Assembly (NCBI GenBank): GCA_037176705.1
Contig: CM073891.1
Location: 50,904,571 to 50,968,570 of the forward strand
Origin: Molossus alvarezi
Taxonomy: Eukaryota; Chordata; Mammalia; Chiroptera; Molossidae
Reading direction: 5' to 3'
Length of the DNA: 64,000 nt
Shown: one piece after another, positions 11,211 through 22,140 of the stretch
Position numbering within the stretch: the first letter of the stretch is position 1
How the letters are laid out: each line of letters begins with the position of its first letter
Notes under the pieces: generated by a model
The model's input: only the letters and a program-made list of their open reading frames with translations
Databases searched by the model: none
Told to the model about the DNA's origin: nothing
Translations under genes and position numbers: made by a program

Positions 11211-13270
11211 TCATCACTCAGTGTTACAGAAATTTAACAACTTGCCTAAGACCATGTGGCTAATAATCTACGGAAGAACAATAACCCACAAATTTTTGAT
11301 TTTTACTTCTACCCAGAGTTATAGGCCACCCAGACTCTGAAAATTTATAAACATTAAGAGAAGCAATTAAAATATCAGAAACCAAAAGAAAATAATAAAT
11401 AAAATCAGTATGGGTTCATGAAGGAGACATTCTTTTGTTTCCAAATGCCATTATTTATTTATAACAAAATATCCTTTTAGTCGACTTTGTGGTGCCTTCA
11501 AATTTAGAATCTGGAGACTAAAGGTAATCATGGAGGTCACTTACTCTACTCCCTAATTTCATTAGCTGGCAGTTCACCATTCCTGTCCAACTGATGTCTG
11601 CACTTTGAGCAGCTGCCAAAGAAGGAGATTCCTAACTTCTCAGTTAGAAATTCAGACTTGTCGTGTATATAGAGTGTTCTTATCTATAACCTATACTGTT
11701 CTGAAGCTTTTAGAATTGTAAAAGAAAGGGCCATGATTCAACTTTTTTTTTCTTTTACAAAAGCATAAATATTTTCAAAATGAATCTTTATACTTTGATC
11801 TTCCATACTTGAAAAAAACTTGGCAGTGTTTCTCCAGTACTGTCCTTCCCACTTGTCATTCTAGTTTGTATTTGAATTTTAAGATTGGTGTCGGTGACTT
11901 CAATTGTACATTGTCTTTTTCTAGCCTTCCCTTAGATTCATGGCATGAAATTAAAATATCACTTAGTAGGATTCAGTTACAGATCTCTTGGGTATTGCCA
12001 CTCCTACCTGCCAGGCACCAGCTATCTGTAATGTCTGCGTGTCACTGTCTTGGAAACTCGACACCTGCAATTGACCTGTTACCAGATTGATGGCTGTGAG
12101 ATAAACAAGACACGAGGACAGATACATAGATCTGTGTTTTCTGTTTAAGAAAATCGACATTTGTCTTTAAAACTGTAAAACTGCCAAGACAGTTTTATTC
12201 TTTTCCTTATCTAGGAAACTAAAGCTTTAGCTCTTACAAAAATTTGCCCCAGGACAGAAAGGCTGGCTCACTTTCTCCTAATTTCTTTCAGTGAGAGAGC
12301 ACTAGAAAATGTGTTAGTTTGGTTCAGGTTTTTGGATTTGCTACAGGAAAAAATCAGACCACACTACAAAGTTTTATCAGATAATAATGTTTTATTTAAC
12401 CACAAACTAACAACTGAGGATTTATAAAGCGTTTAAGACTTGAAGAGAGAAAAAAAGCAACTCCTGAAATTCTAAATTTATTTTTTTAAATTCATATTCA
12501 CATTTACAACTAAATAAAGAATTATCTTCTCCATTCCTGAATCTGAAAGGCTCAGCAGAATGTGCAATGGGCCAAGGAAGAGGTACTGTTTCAAGGATGG
12601 GGTTATAATTACAGCTCTGCTACAGATTTACTCAGACAAATCACTTACATCTAGATGTAAATTATGATTAGCTGGCCTCTTTGCCTGATATTTCAACATA
12701 ACTTTTTCTATAAATGGTGAAAAACTATTTGTAAAAAAAAAGAAGACAGATATTTTTATCAACTAATATATTTTTTTGAAAATAATGTGTTCTTCCAAAA
12801 GAACATTATTTGGCAAAATAGAGGTAACTCTAGCATGGTCACACATTTTCTCATTGGGAAATGTAACATTTGGTTTCATATATATTTGAATGTGTGTATA
12901 TACACAGCTTATATTTATGTATCTAGTGACATATTATTGTAATATATATTTTTGTTGTCATTTCTTTGTTAATTAATTGGGTATAGGGCTTATTGAGGGT
13001 ACAGATATGTGTGTATCTATCTGTCTCCCTCCCTCCGTTTTTCAGTTCCTTGAACAATGATTTCTTAGACATAGGGAAACATTCTTGAAAATATTTGGGG
13101 TGTGTGCTTGTGTATGGTTTCATAACAAAAATAAGTCTGTAGATAGAATAATATGCAACACTAACCTAATATACAATGACAATCTTTTCCATTTAGGTTT
13201 TAATGATACATCTTTACATGTGACCCATGCTTGGCATTATAGAATACTCTCTATATGGTGTCTAATATCA
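11211..13270. other. Stretch with at most one weak MIR
   Basis: Mostly AT-rich unassigned sequence. At about 12600-12690 the words acagctctgctacagattta and aaatcactta resemble the core of a plus-strand MIR, but divergence is too high to be sure. A small imperfect hairpin lies at 12781-12810 (aataatgtgttctt / aagaacattatt), probably by chance. Confidence 0.3.
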
Positions 13271-13287
13271 AAAATTTTACAGTTTTG

Positions 13288-13496
13288 GCCCCACCAATGT
13301 GGCTCAGTGGACTGAGTGTTTTCCCATAGACTGAGAAGTCCTGGTTCGATTCTCAGTCAGGGCACACGCTTGAGTTGAAGGCTTGATCCCCAATAGAAGG
13401 TGTGCAGAAGGCAGCTGATTGATGTCTCTCTCACATAGATGTTTCTATATCTTTGTCTTTTCCTCTCTCTCTGAAAAATCAATATAACATATTTAT
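13288..13496 (+). repeat. VES-type SINE (A), tail interrupted by a second VES
   Basis: A tRNA-like head (ggccccaccaatgtggctcag), B-box-like gttcgattctc, the aggtgtgcagaaggcagctg motif, a CT run and the tail gaaaaatcaatataac define subfamily A. Its left duplication aaaattttacagttttg (13271-13287) reappears as aaatttacagttttg at 13752-13766, beyond the next SINE. The two SINEs together therefore sit between one duplication pair. Confidence 0.9.
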
Positions 13497-13507
13497 AAGA
13501 AACCACA

Positions 13508-13741
13508 GCCCTGGCTGGTTTGGCTCAGCTGTTAGAGTGTCAGCCTGTGTCCCAGAGAGACCAGGGTTTGGTTCCTGCTAAGGACACGTACCTCCGTTGC
13601 AGTTTGTCCCCGGCCCTGGTTGGGTCATGCAGGTGGCAACCACTTGATGTGTCCCTTTCACATCGATGTTTCTCTCTCTCTCTCCCTCCCACTCTATCTG
13701 AACAAAAAATGGAAAAATGTCCTCGGGTGAGGATAAAAAAA
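13508..13741 (+). repeat. VES-type SINE (B) nested in the tail of the preceding VES
   Basis: A complete copy: gccctggctggtttggctcag head, A- and B-box-like regions, tccccggccctggttgggtcatg, a CT run, and the tail cctcgggtgaggataaaa. It is bracketed by the 11-bp repeat aagaaaccaca (13497-13507 and 13742-13752), which is the 3' tail of the subfamily A copy. Confidence 0.93.
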
Positions 13742-13766
13742 AAGAAACCACAAATTTACAGTTTTG

Positions 13767-15297
13767 AAGAGAAAACATTCTTTACATGATTAGATTAGTA
13801 CTTCCATGTACATTAGGGAATAACTGTTTCTTACATTACTATACCCTTCCAGCTTTTGTTTTGTGATTAGACTTGGAAATATTACAAAGCCAAGTCAGTG
13901 ATTATGTATACTACTTTGATCATACTACTTCTTTGGTGCATGCATTTGTTGGCAAGATTTAGGGCCATTCATCCTCTTTTCTGTGAGATATATAAATATA
14001 TATTTCTCTCAAATTGCTTTTTATTAAAGCCTTCTCTCTAAAACAAATTCTCTGCCAGCCTCTATGAACTATACAAATAGACATACTCTAAACTACCCAG
14101 ATGGATAATGAAGTTAATGATGCTATAAATATTATTTGCAGATGAGTGAAGGTAGTGATTTTGAATTAGAAAATAAAACGTTAAATATTTGAATAAAATT
14201 TGAATGGTCAAGCATATACTTAATTTCGAATCTTTAACAAGAATGTTTTTACAAAGTATACCTTCAAATTAAGATGTGTCTCCTCAAGGAAAATTTAGCA
14301 TCTTGAAAGATGTAGAATTTTCTAGTATTTCTTCTCTGTATCTCTTTTGAGTTTAAATGGCTGTTTGTTGCTGAAAGAAGTAGGAGATGAATAGCATCCT
14401 TATAAGGAAGAAAAACATCTGGAATCAAAGAGTAGATTCTATACATCATTAAAGCCTTGCTCTCTATAAAAGGCACATCCCTTTAAACGCCTTGAAAACA
14501 TCAGGCTGAGGCTGGTTGTCCTTGAGATGTGCTCTTGACTTACTGGTCACTGGCTCATGGTCACGTCTGTTTTTCGGATTTCCTGATAGGCTTTCTGCTC
14601 CACATTGCTACAGAAACCACCAGACTGCACCCTCAATAACATTTGGAAATGTTTCCTGAGATGTGGTTTTTGCAGTTAGTCTTTTTTCCCCCCTCATTCT
14701 GGCAGGCAGTTCAATCCCAGAGTGAGGGGGAAAAAAACTAACTGCAGAAACCTTAATCTTACCTCTTTTTTTCTTCTTTTTTTATTTTGTGTGTGTGTGC
14801 TGGACTGGATTTCTTGGCTTTAGCTCTCCACTTTGCTCCTGGTTTATTGAAGTTTAAATATAGTTGGCATTTATCAAGGAGAAACTACTAAACAAAGTTT
14901 TGTTTAAGTTTGCAAAGTCATTCTAAAGATCCTCTTTTATTTTGACAACTATAATACAGATGAAAGTAGGTTATGAATTATATTGATATTTTGGTTAGAT
15001 AATTTTCTCATCATTCATTGCTATTGCAGATTTTTTTTTAGACAACATAAGACATTCAACCTTTGCTTGTCATTGTTATAAGGGTATAATTTTTATAAAA
15101 TAAATAGTTATCAATGGTTAAAATGAAACCTTTTAAAATATGTATTGTATCTACATTTTAATAAGTATTTTACAATGTTTTCATCTTTTTGCCAACATTT
15201 CTATAAAGTAAAAAGAAAAAAGTTATATAGAGTATCTATTTGTCCAGCAAAGTACTGAATCCTTGATAAAGATAAATTTCACCATTCACTTACTAAT
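13767..15297. other. Stretch holding only a hairpin
   Basis: AT-rich sequence with short ORFs. No dispersed repeat is recognised except the inverted repeat at 14665-14752, listed separately. Confidence 0.3.
14665..14752. other. Long imperfect hairpin (inverted repeat)
   Basis: The left arm 14665-14702 and right arm 14717-14752 are reverse complements over about 36 positions, with roughly three mismatches and two single-base length differences inside the T and C runs. The shared arm includes gcagttag and ends in ctctgg/cattctgg. The loop is 14 nt (14703-14716). Size and pairing resemble a pre-miRNA or a palindromic MITE remnant. No expression or conservation evidence is available here. Confidence 0.75.
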
Positions 15298-16045
15298 ACA
15301 ACAAATATTTATTGAGTGCTCACTGTTTGCTAGGCATTATTCAAGGTACTTGGATTACATCATTAAGAAGAAAAAAGAAAAAGGCCAAAATCCTACCTTG
15401 ATGCATTTATATGCTACCCATAGTTAAGGTGGGGAAGATCAATATGGAATAATAAACATAATAAAATTATTTGGTGCGTTTGAAAGTAATAAATATATGG
15501 GGGGATATGGAATAGCCTTGAGGAATCCTGGTGAAGGCATGAGTGGCAGTTTTAATCCATGTGGTTACCATGGGCCTGATTGAACAGGTGACATGTGACC
15601 AGAGGACAACAGTTATGAAGTTCTGGATGTAGGAGCACATTTGGAATATGTAAGAACCAGCAACCAGACCAGTGTAGCTGGAGCAGAGTGAGGTAGGAGG
15701 AGGAGTAAAGGATGAGATCAAAAAAATAATGGAGGGCCACATCTTTTAGGGCCTTATAAGTCATGTGAGGGTGTTGGCTATAGTTCTTAATCAAATGGAT
15801 TAATATTGTAGGGATTTGAAAAACAGGATTAAATAATGTAACATACAATCTGAAATAATTACTCAGGCTTCTTTGTTGAGAAGCCTCTAGGGTGTCAAGA
15901 GTTGAGCAAAGGAGGGCATTTAAGATAATGGTCACTCAGAGAAGTAAAGTGGCATACATGGTTGAATTCTGATGAATTCTAGATATACTTTGAAAAGAAA
16001 GCCAGGAATAGTTTCTGATGGATTGGATATAGGCATAGAATAAAA
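15298..16045 (-). repeat. L2 (LINE2) 3' region
   Basis: The segment starts with caaatatttattgagtgctc, the reverse complement of the L2 3' end. It continues for about 750 bp with diverged words I recognise from L2 read backwards (accagtgtagctggagcagag, gggccttataagtcatg, gatggattggatatagg). Stops in all frames; this part of L2 is 3' UTR and the end of its ORF. Confidence 0.75.
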
Positions 16046-18145
16046 AGATTAATCAAATATGTTAAATTGCCATGCTACCTAAAATCACCGAAGGACTGAT
16101 TGTTGACTGAGAAGAGGACCAAGACTGACCACAGGACTATTTCATTGTTAAAGGGTTAAGGAAAAGGGAGAAACAACGTGGAAGACTCAAGTCAATAAGA
16201 GGACAGTAAAGAAAAACTGGTGACATGTAAACCAAGAGAAAAAGTGAAGTATCAAAACAGCAATAATTTTCACCTGTTTTAGCAGCAACTATTAGTCAAC
16301 CAGGGAAGCAATCCCACTGTGCATATTGAGGAATATGGAATTTATTGCTTATGCAATTGCAGGAGGAACTAAGGAGGTAAGGTCCAAAGGGCATTTAAGT
16401 GGTCAGGGAAAAGTTACTAACCAGCTATTCTGGAGCACGAGTATGGATGAACAACTTGGAGTTTGCAGGGATATATCTAGGAAGCAAGGTAATTTCAGCT
16501 GCCAGCGAAAAACAGGAAAGGGCCAATGGTAGAGAAATCCCCAGAAGGCTGTTTTGTTGTGGGCTTGGGTTGTTATTGGTTAGCTTAGCTGGGGCTTGGG
16601 AAGAAGAGCAGCAAACAGGGATGGGGGAGAAAGGACAAGCTGAAACCCACAAATATCAAGTGTCTATTTCTTTGCATACATAACCACTGAAATCTTTAGG
16701 AAGTATTCAAGTCTTCTTTAATTCTCCCTTCCCAATCTCTTGAATATTTCCCTTTTGGCCAACTTTAACTCAGAACTATAAAGGGAAAGATGTTCCAGAA
16801 AATAAAGTTGCAGCTTAGCCATGTTGACACAGTATGAGCTACCACAGTCCACCATTTTTTAACTTGAGAGCCATATACACCTGTTTAAATCATATTTAAT
16901 TGTCACAAAAAGACAATGGCTAAAGCTTGTACCAGCTTAATCTGACATAGCTACCCTTTGTGTAACTGAAAATACACTAACTTACTCTCCAAAAGAGGAT
17001 ACAAATTCCACATAGCACAATATCTATACGTGGGTAACATTCAGTCACTTTCTCCCTGGGCCATTTTTCTACTATGGTATTCTGTAATTCATATACTGAG
17101 ACATAAGTTTAAAAATTATGTTAATGTATCACATATCTGATATATTAGGAGAATAGGAGATGGAGACAAAGAAAAAAAAAGAATAATACAAATGTATTTG
17201 TATCAATGTAAGAAAAAAATACTCATAACTACTTCAGTTCTCATTTCTGTGTATGATCACATGGTCATAGCTGTAATTTCTAGTTTCCTTCTTCTCCTAT
17301 TTATTTTATATTACCTTTGCCCCTAGTAAGAATCTCAGCTGCTGTGGTTCTTTGAGTCTGTCCATTAACAATCCTGCCTGTATTGGGCTATAGTATTTTA
17401 TTTTTATTAGATTTTACTACAGAATGTGGGAAAATTAAGATGTATCTCAGAAGATCTCCTGGATTCCAGTTATACTTCTTCTTAGCTCCTCATATCAACC
17501 CAATTTAGGTTTAATATTAAGAATCAATTCTCCAATTTCTGTAGTGACTTCCTTCTTTTCCTGTTGGTTTGCTAGTGTGAGAAACCATAGTGGCCAGGTA
17601 GCAGACTCAATTTTTAGTGTCCTATAACCACTGCTGTGTTTCCTGGTGGTAACATTCTGTGCCTGGGTACTAACATCTCTAGCCCAGCAGAATCCAATGT
17701 TGCTGAGAAGGGAAGCAAACAATGTGTCGTGAATAATAAGATAAAAATAAAAGACTACACTCTCCATTTCTAGCCTTTGGTACTCAGACCCACGAATCCT
17801 GCATATGGGAGAAACAGCACAACTTTTTATTGCTGATTCTGAGGATATACCATATTCCAGAGAATATTACTCTATCTTGTAATGACAATGTATTGTCATA
17901 CAGTAATCTCTTTTTAAAGTCTTCAAAAGGCCATTCTGCTTCAGACAGATGTAGCACAATCTTGCCATTCTGTGTCTTTGGTGATTTCTCATAGTTTGCT
18001 CTTAGAACCTGACATTCAGGGGCTTTCTGGGACTTGAATTTGGTTAAGGTCTAGGAGTAATGAGAAAGGTGGGGACAGGTTCTCAAGAGGATTAGCATTC
18101 TCCTGAAAGAAAACTGTCTTGAGAGAGACCGTATATTGATTGATT
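16046..18145. other. Stretch without an assigned feature
   Basis: About 16,050-16,690 is purine-rich and repeat-like, but I could not assign it. About 17,330-17,820 has the even composition of a diverged interspersed repeat (possibly retroviral), also unassigned. Overlapping ORFs on both strands near 16.4-16.7 kb (75-94 codons) have no recognisable protein character. Confidence 0.3.
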
Positions 18146-18356
18146 TATTGACTGATTGATTTTTTTAGAGAGAGAGGAAAGGAGAAGGAGAGAGAGAGAC
18201 AGAAACATTGATGAAAGAAAACATCAACTGGCTGCCTCCTGCATGCCCCCCACTGGGGATTGGGCCCACAACCTGAGCATATGCCCTGACCAGGAATTGA
18301 ACCAGTGACCTCTCTGCATGGGTCAACACTCAACCACTGAGCCACACTGGTGAGGC
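18146..18356 (-). repeat. VES-type SINE (A)
   Basis: Minus-strand VES with head gcctcaccagtgtggctcag, a central segment complementary to cccactggggattgggccca, a CT run and a ttgatt-type tail. The target duplication is unclear. Confidence 0.88.
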
Positions 18357-18654
18357 TTAAGCGAGGCCATTTACAGATTTTTTAGGCAAGGATAGGATGG
18401 TTTATTTTTACTGAAAAAGGAAGCTTAGTAGAATTTAAGGATTTAAGATCTTCAGCTGCATTTAAATCTGCACACATTGTCCTCATCCCAAATTTAAGGG
18501 TCCCACCACTTCCCAGTAAATCACATAACTTTAGATAAAAGATAGTGTAAGATTGAGAATTCAATTTGCATTGTAGTTTTGCTACTTACTGAATTAGACT
18601 TCAGTTTGGTTGTTTAGAAATTTCAACTCTATGGCTATAGGACATAAAGCTTAA

Positions 18655-18668
18655 AATTTTTTTTCATT

Positions 18669-18719
<51 letters not shown>

Positions 18720-18860
18720 TCAATGTAAGAGAGAAACAAGGATTGTTGTGCCCTAACTGAGGTTTGAACCCACAACCTGGGTATGTGCCCTGACAGGGAA
18801 TTGAACCCGCCACCCTCTGGTGTCATGAATGGTGCTCCAACTGAGCCACTCCAAGCTGGG
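18655..18860 (-). repeat. VES-type SINE (A-like) with expanded (AG)n
   Basis: A diverged VES on the minus strand. Its CT-rich segment has grown into a pure (AG)22-type microsatellite (plus strand 18671-18715). The tRNA-like head lies near 18860 and the word ttgaacccgccaccctctggtg lies in the body. A small ORF through it is a repeat translation. Confidence 0.85.
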
Positions 18861-19176
18861 AAAGGCTTTCTTTTAAGGAATTCTTATAATATTTCTATTT
18901 CCTTTTACCTTCAACTGGGAATTTAAAAACCTGAGTTAAGTTCTCTAGCACACTAAGGATAAAGCAACCAGCCAAGAACAAAATATTTCTATTTTCTCTA
19001 AATATTCTATGACAGTGACTATTTGGTTACCCAAAGCTTTGATTCTGTAGGCACTTAATTACAGTTTTGTGTTTCTAAGTGATGAATAAAGTGATTGTTT
19101 GCCACTACATGCTGTGGACTACATCACTGTTCTGTTTGCCACTGTCAAAAGGGTCATTTATGAAACCAAGCTGCAG
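18861..19176. other. Stretch without an assigned feature
   Basis: AT-rich sequence with no recognised feature. Confidence 0.3.
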
Positions 19177-19990
19177 TGTTTGGGTCTGGGCTTGTTGTCT
19201 CAAAAAATTGAGGAATGAGTTCATAGACAAAGGGGCAAATGAAAGGAAAGTTTTATTTGAAAGACAGACTCCCCACAGCAGAGAGGGGACCCAAGTGGGT
19301 TGCTGGTGAAGCTCCTTTCTCTAAGGTAGATATATACTTTGCTAGTCTCCAACTGGTCCTTTCGAAGAATTCTTTCTTAGCAACATCAGTACGTTTTAAA
19401 GCTGTGTTTTCCACCTAACTGGGTTCCGCCCTAGGTCATCTAGCTCTAAATTCATATTATCCTTCTGGAAAGAGCATATGTGGGCATCGCTGATTAAAAA
19501 ACAAACAAACAAACAAACAAACAAACAAACAAACAAACAAAAACTCACCCTATCAAGTGAATTGGGGCAGATTTGATTAGCAAAGATAGATCTTGTCCCA
19601 TAACATTCCCTAGTTGGAAGTGAACAAGTTTTGATTTAAAAACAGACATTAATTAACTATTCTGACATTTGTATAGAAGCTTTACTCCCAGGGATGAGAC
19701 AACTTGGTATAAAGTAGCCCCAGGTATCTATAGGGGTCTTAAGGGCCTCCCTTTTTATGATAATTTCAACTTCTCCCAGATTAGTAGTGTGGAGGAGGGA
19801 AAACACCCTTGGAGCAACCCAATGCTTGCTTTTGGTTTCTTTTGTAAATCCAATTTTGGTTTCCTATAATCCTCTTTAAGGCAACCTGGCTCTCTGCAAT
19901 AGATGTACATTCTATAGTTTCACAGCAGAACTTATTAAGCAATCCTGTTGCCTTGCTCCCAGAAACCAGTAGGTATATTAATTGGAGTAG
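19177..19990 (-). mobile_element. Possible solo LTR of an endogenous retrovirus
   Basis: On the minus strand a TATA-like word (near 19335-19329) is followed 75 bp later by AATAAA (19257-19252). Then comes a U5-like segment that could end in CA at 19177. Between them lies ggggagtctgtctttc, a typical R/U5 style sequence. The far edge is a guess: no clear TG end or target duplication was found. No gag, pol or env sequence is visible. Confidence 0.4.
19495..19544 (+). repeat. (AAAC)n microsatellite
   Basis: About eleven uninterrupted CAAA units. It interrupts the LTR-like segment and may have begun as an A-rich tail. Confidence 0.95.
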
Positions 19991-21839
19991 GTCAGACTCT
20001 CCAGCACTATATTCTTTATCAATAAATAAAATTCATTTGCAAATCCATCAGGGTCCCAGAAAAAGGAACTATACAATCAATCACTATTTCTATCTTGCCT
20101 GAAACCAGCCTTTCTGGGTTTTATTTTATGTAATTGACCTGTGCTCCTTCCAGGAGCTTCTAATTTGCTATCAAGATAAGCTTTTCATTTTTATAAATCA
20201 GGAGTGTTAATGGGCCCCGGGAGCTTCTAGCTTTAGAGGCACATTTTTTCATGTTGATTATAGTTTTATTTTGAGATCTGCAGAGTCTGAATAAACCTCC
20301 AGATATACTGTGTACTGGGTTCTGCCTGTGTGCCAAGCTCCAAGTCCTTGAAAACCCCTCCATGTGTCTCAGCCCTCCCTTCCCATGGTCCTGTCCCTTA
20401 CTGCCTAACCTGCCTCTACCTCCTCACGTATACCTCAAAGCCTAAACAGAGTCCACTCTTCTATCATTAAGGTTATATTGATTAATAGACTGGTATGCCA
20501 TAAAATAATGTCCAACTATATTTTGATAAAGGATTTCAGATATGAACACTATTTACCACTTTTCAAATGATTTACTTACACATTACATCAAATTTATCTT
20601 GAGGCAAAGATAATGAAGTATTAATTATATTTTATATTAATATATAATATAAATATATTTTATATTTACAATTATATAAACATATTTACATTTTGAATTA
20701 GAATTAGATAGCATTGATATACACAATTTTAGTTTTATTATCATAGGACAATGCAGATATAGTTTAACAATTTTAATACAATTTTATTTTAAAATACTGT
20801 ATAAAATATGCACAACACCACAATATAGAAAGAAAAAATTTAAATGTTCTGGTATTATTACAACCACCCAGTTTTTATTTTTGCATATTTCATTTCAACA
20901 GTTTTGACATAGTATACATATTTTATTATTTTTTATATTACTTGAGCAGCACTTTTTTTTGGTTTTTATCCTTTTGCTTTATGGATTCTATTATGAGTAT
21001 TACCCCATATCACATATCACCAATAGGATTTTTTTGTTTGTTTGGTATAGCTCCATATTATTGCATAAAATAGATGTATTATGATTTATTTAACTATTCC
21101 TCTAGTTAATTCTATAATACAAAGCCAGAACTCTATTGACTGCAACCATTAGAAAACAATTCAAAACTAGCTTAAGCCAAAGGGGAGAAAAATAATTACT
21201 TGGCTGAGCTAACTAAGAACATGTGATGTAGTTACTCATGAACCACTTACTCATGAACAAGCAACTTAAAGTTAAATGTCACATTTAATCATTTCCAACA
21301 TAATTAACATACAATAGGATAAAATGGACAAGTTTAAAATCAGGAGTTTTGTTTTGATAAAGAGAAGCAGAGAGACAGCTCCTAGTGATCACTGGTTCAA
21401 AATTAATAACATATCCTTAAGAGCAGCAAGTGCTGGCAGCATCCTCTTCCCTGACAGTGAACAAGTTCCATGACCAGCCAGTCTTGTTCTGTTTTCTGGG
21501 AAGATATCCTATTGCTTTTACTTCATGATCTCATCTAAAAGGCCTTAAGGAGGAGGGAGCCTGTTTTTTAAAAATTCTCACCTTTATTGCTCATGTTCTC
21601 AGGGTATGGATTTAGGAACCCAGAGATTGAGGAGTGGGTGGAGCTATTTCAAATCTGATACCCTGCTTCAGGGTCTCTCAGGACAAAATACCTCTCTGTA
21701 AACACAAGCAAAATGTCCATTTCTTTGCCTGTTGTCAAGTTCCAAAGGCAAAGACCAATGAGGGCTCTCAGATCATTCATCAAGACGTTGGCCTGGGAAT
21801 TCCCTCTCTTACAGAATAATCTTTGATGTTCTGTGTATC
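19991..21839. other. Stretch with AT-rich tract only
   Basis: 20580-20950 is extremely AT-rich (many tatatt/aatata words). An AATAAA-like word near 20291 follows sequence with some LTR flavour, but no element can be delimited. From 21,360 the sequence is more mixed and may belong to the U3 of the LTR-like segment that follows. Confidence 0.3.
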
Positions 21840-22140
21840 TCCCTCACCCTCAGCCAATGACAGATTTCTTTCTCAACAAATTTTAGGTTAAAAACCAGAG
21901 ATGAAAATAGAGAACTAATCATCTCTTACCCAATAGTTGTTTTTCCAGTGGATAATGTATAAAAGTGGGAACAATGACTACCTCTATCTGGCTGAGAAGG
22001 TATGGCAGGCCGGTGCTTGGAGGAGGGACCAGAGGGTAGGGATCATCTCCCAACTCTCCATATTACTTCCAGCTTTGTTTCGCCTCTATAGTTTTGCTGA
22101 ATAAACTTAAAGCATGAAGCACAGATATTCTAAGCCTGTA
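21840..22140 (+). mobile_element. Possible LTR core (CCAAT, TATA, poly(A) signal)
   Basis: CCAAT at 21854-21858, TATAAAAG at 21958-21965 and AATAAA at 22100-22105 occur in the spacing expected of a retroviral U3-R unit. Upstream sequence to about 21,560 may be further U3. No TG...CA ends or duplication were located, and no internal retroviral region is seen. Confidence 0.45.

Noticed and set aside
12781..12810. Short hairpin as a regulatory RNA
   Set aside because: The stem is only about 12 bp with a bulge, in AT-rich DNA where such hairpins are frequent.
13520..13789. ORFs starting MAQ(W/L)L... repeated across the window (13.5, 18.1, 44.4, 45.1, 58.3, 60.1 kb) that look like a gene family
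   Set aside because: All are translations of VES SINE copies; the similarity is that of the repeat, not of a protein.
14665..14752. Assignment of the hairpin to the primate MADE1/miR-548 family
   Set aside because: Only a superficial likeness in the ggtttttgc word; the arms otherwise differ and the TA-flanked mariner ends are absent.
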